DNA of 13,387 bases from CAYUMU01 sp964445985 (GTDB lineage Bacteria > Planctomycetota > Planctomycetia > Pirellulales > S012-138): NCBI GenBank assembly GCA_964445985.1, contig CAYUMU010000125.1:1-13387 (forward strand). Reading direction: 5' to 3'. This document shows, one piece after another, positions 13,216 to 13,387 of the stretch; positions within the stretch are counted from its first letter, which is position 1, and each line of letters begins with the position of its first letter. The notes below the pieces were generated by a model. That model did not search any database. It was not told where the DNA came from and worked only from the letters and a program-made list of their open reading frames with translations. The translations under genes and the position numbers were made by a program.

Positions 13216-13387
13216 TGATGCGGCGGTATGGATCCCACTATCTCAATCCGTCTCGATCGTGATTCATGAATCGGGAAGTTATTTTTCGCCGACCCCCGTA
13301 TTACGCCCACTGGCGTAAGCATGCTGAATTCTCACAGCCCGTAGGAACCCCAATTCCCAATTTGCTGACTCGAACGGATTCTAGGTG

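Larger units (their letters stand above)
13035..13324. repeat. 290-base element bounded by 13-base inverted repeats
   Basis: GCATGCTTACGCC (13035-13047) is repeated as its exact complement GGCGTAAGCATGC (13312-13324). Each end also folds locally: ATGCTTACGCC/GGCGCAAGCAT (13037-13063, one mismatch) and TTACGCC-CACT-GGCGTAA (13301-13318, perfect). The interior has no gene. Flanks share only TGA (13031-13033 and 13325-13327), too short to prove a target duplication. It could be a miniature mobile element or two copies of a dispersed palindromic repeat. Confidence 0.5.
12773..13387. other. 615 bases without a convincing gene
   Basis: The short reading frames here are basic, Arg/Ala-rich and match nothing I recognise. 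The stretch holds the priA upstream region, an inverted-repeat element (12802-12935), a plain segment (12936-13034), and a second, longer inverted-repeat-bounded element (13035-13324). From about 13060 onward composition shifts to A+T-rich with runs of A. No tRNA-like fold or transposase fragment was seen. The right edge may run into a gene outside the window. Confidence 0.6.

Noticed and set aside
1..13387. CRISPR array, tRNA, rRNA, prophage or insertion-sequence genes
   Set aside because: I looked for regularly spaced repeats, cloverleaf or rRNA-like sequence, and transposase or integrase motifs, and saw none.

Overview
The window looks like a piece of a planctomycete chromosome, probably from the Pirellulales. 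The reasons are a planctomycete-type cytochrome protein (PSCyt1/DUF1549/DUF1553), G+C-rich coding DNA, weak ribosome binding sites, and intergenic DNA full of short hairpin-forming repeats. There is no synteny or database evidence behind this placement, only gene content and style.

Layout. Positions 1-337 hold no gene but contain several hairpin repeats. tgt (338-1459, minus) makes queuosine-pathway tRNA. Diverging from it is a short run on the plus strand: a lipoprotein (1688-2347), a secreted protein carrying two more copies of the same domain (2432-3427), and a UspA-type stress protein (3521-3946). A SpoU/TrmH RNA methyltransferase (3966-4787, minus) converges on that run. It diverges in turn from a secreted thioredoxin-fold protein (5005-5637) that is followed by the large cytochrome-like protein (5768-8404). 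Next comes a visibly A+T-richer patch (about 8405-9415) with two minus-strand genes, the upstream one apparently frameshifted. tilS (9416-10453, plus) and priA (10490-12772, minus) converge 36 bases apart. The last 615 bases have no convincing gene but hold at least two inverted-repeat-bounded structures, a stem-loop and a four-run G tract.

How the genes fit together. Three genes (tgt, the SpoU methylase, tilS) act on RNA modification, and priA restarts replication forks. These are scattered housekeeping genes, not one operon. The envelope-directed genes (lipoprotein, double-domain protein, thioredoxin-fold protein, cytochrome-like protein) are the lineage-specific part. A secreted CxxC thioredoxin-fold gene lies directly before a protein with two CxxCH haem-type motifs, which is suggestive but unproven as a functional pair.

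I found no CRISPR array, transposase, phage gene, tRNA or rRNA, and no clear new multi-gene system. The best candidates for something undescribed are the three-copy exported domain, the A+T-rich two-gene cassette, the Tgt pocket with a eukaryote-like loop, and the 290-base inverted-repeat element at the right end.
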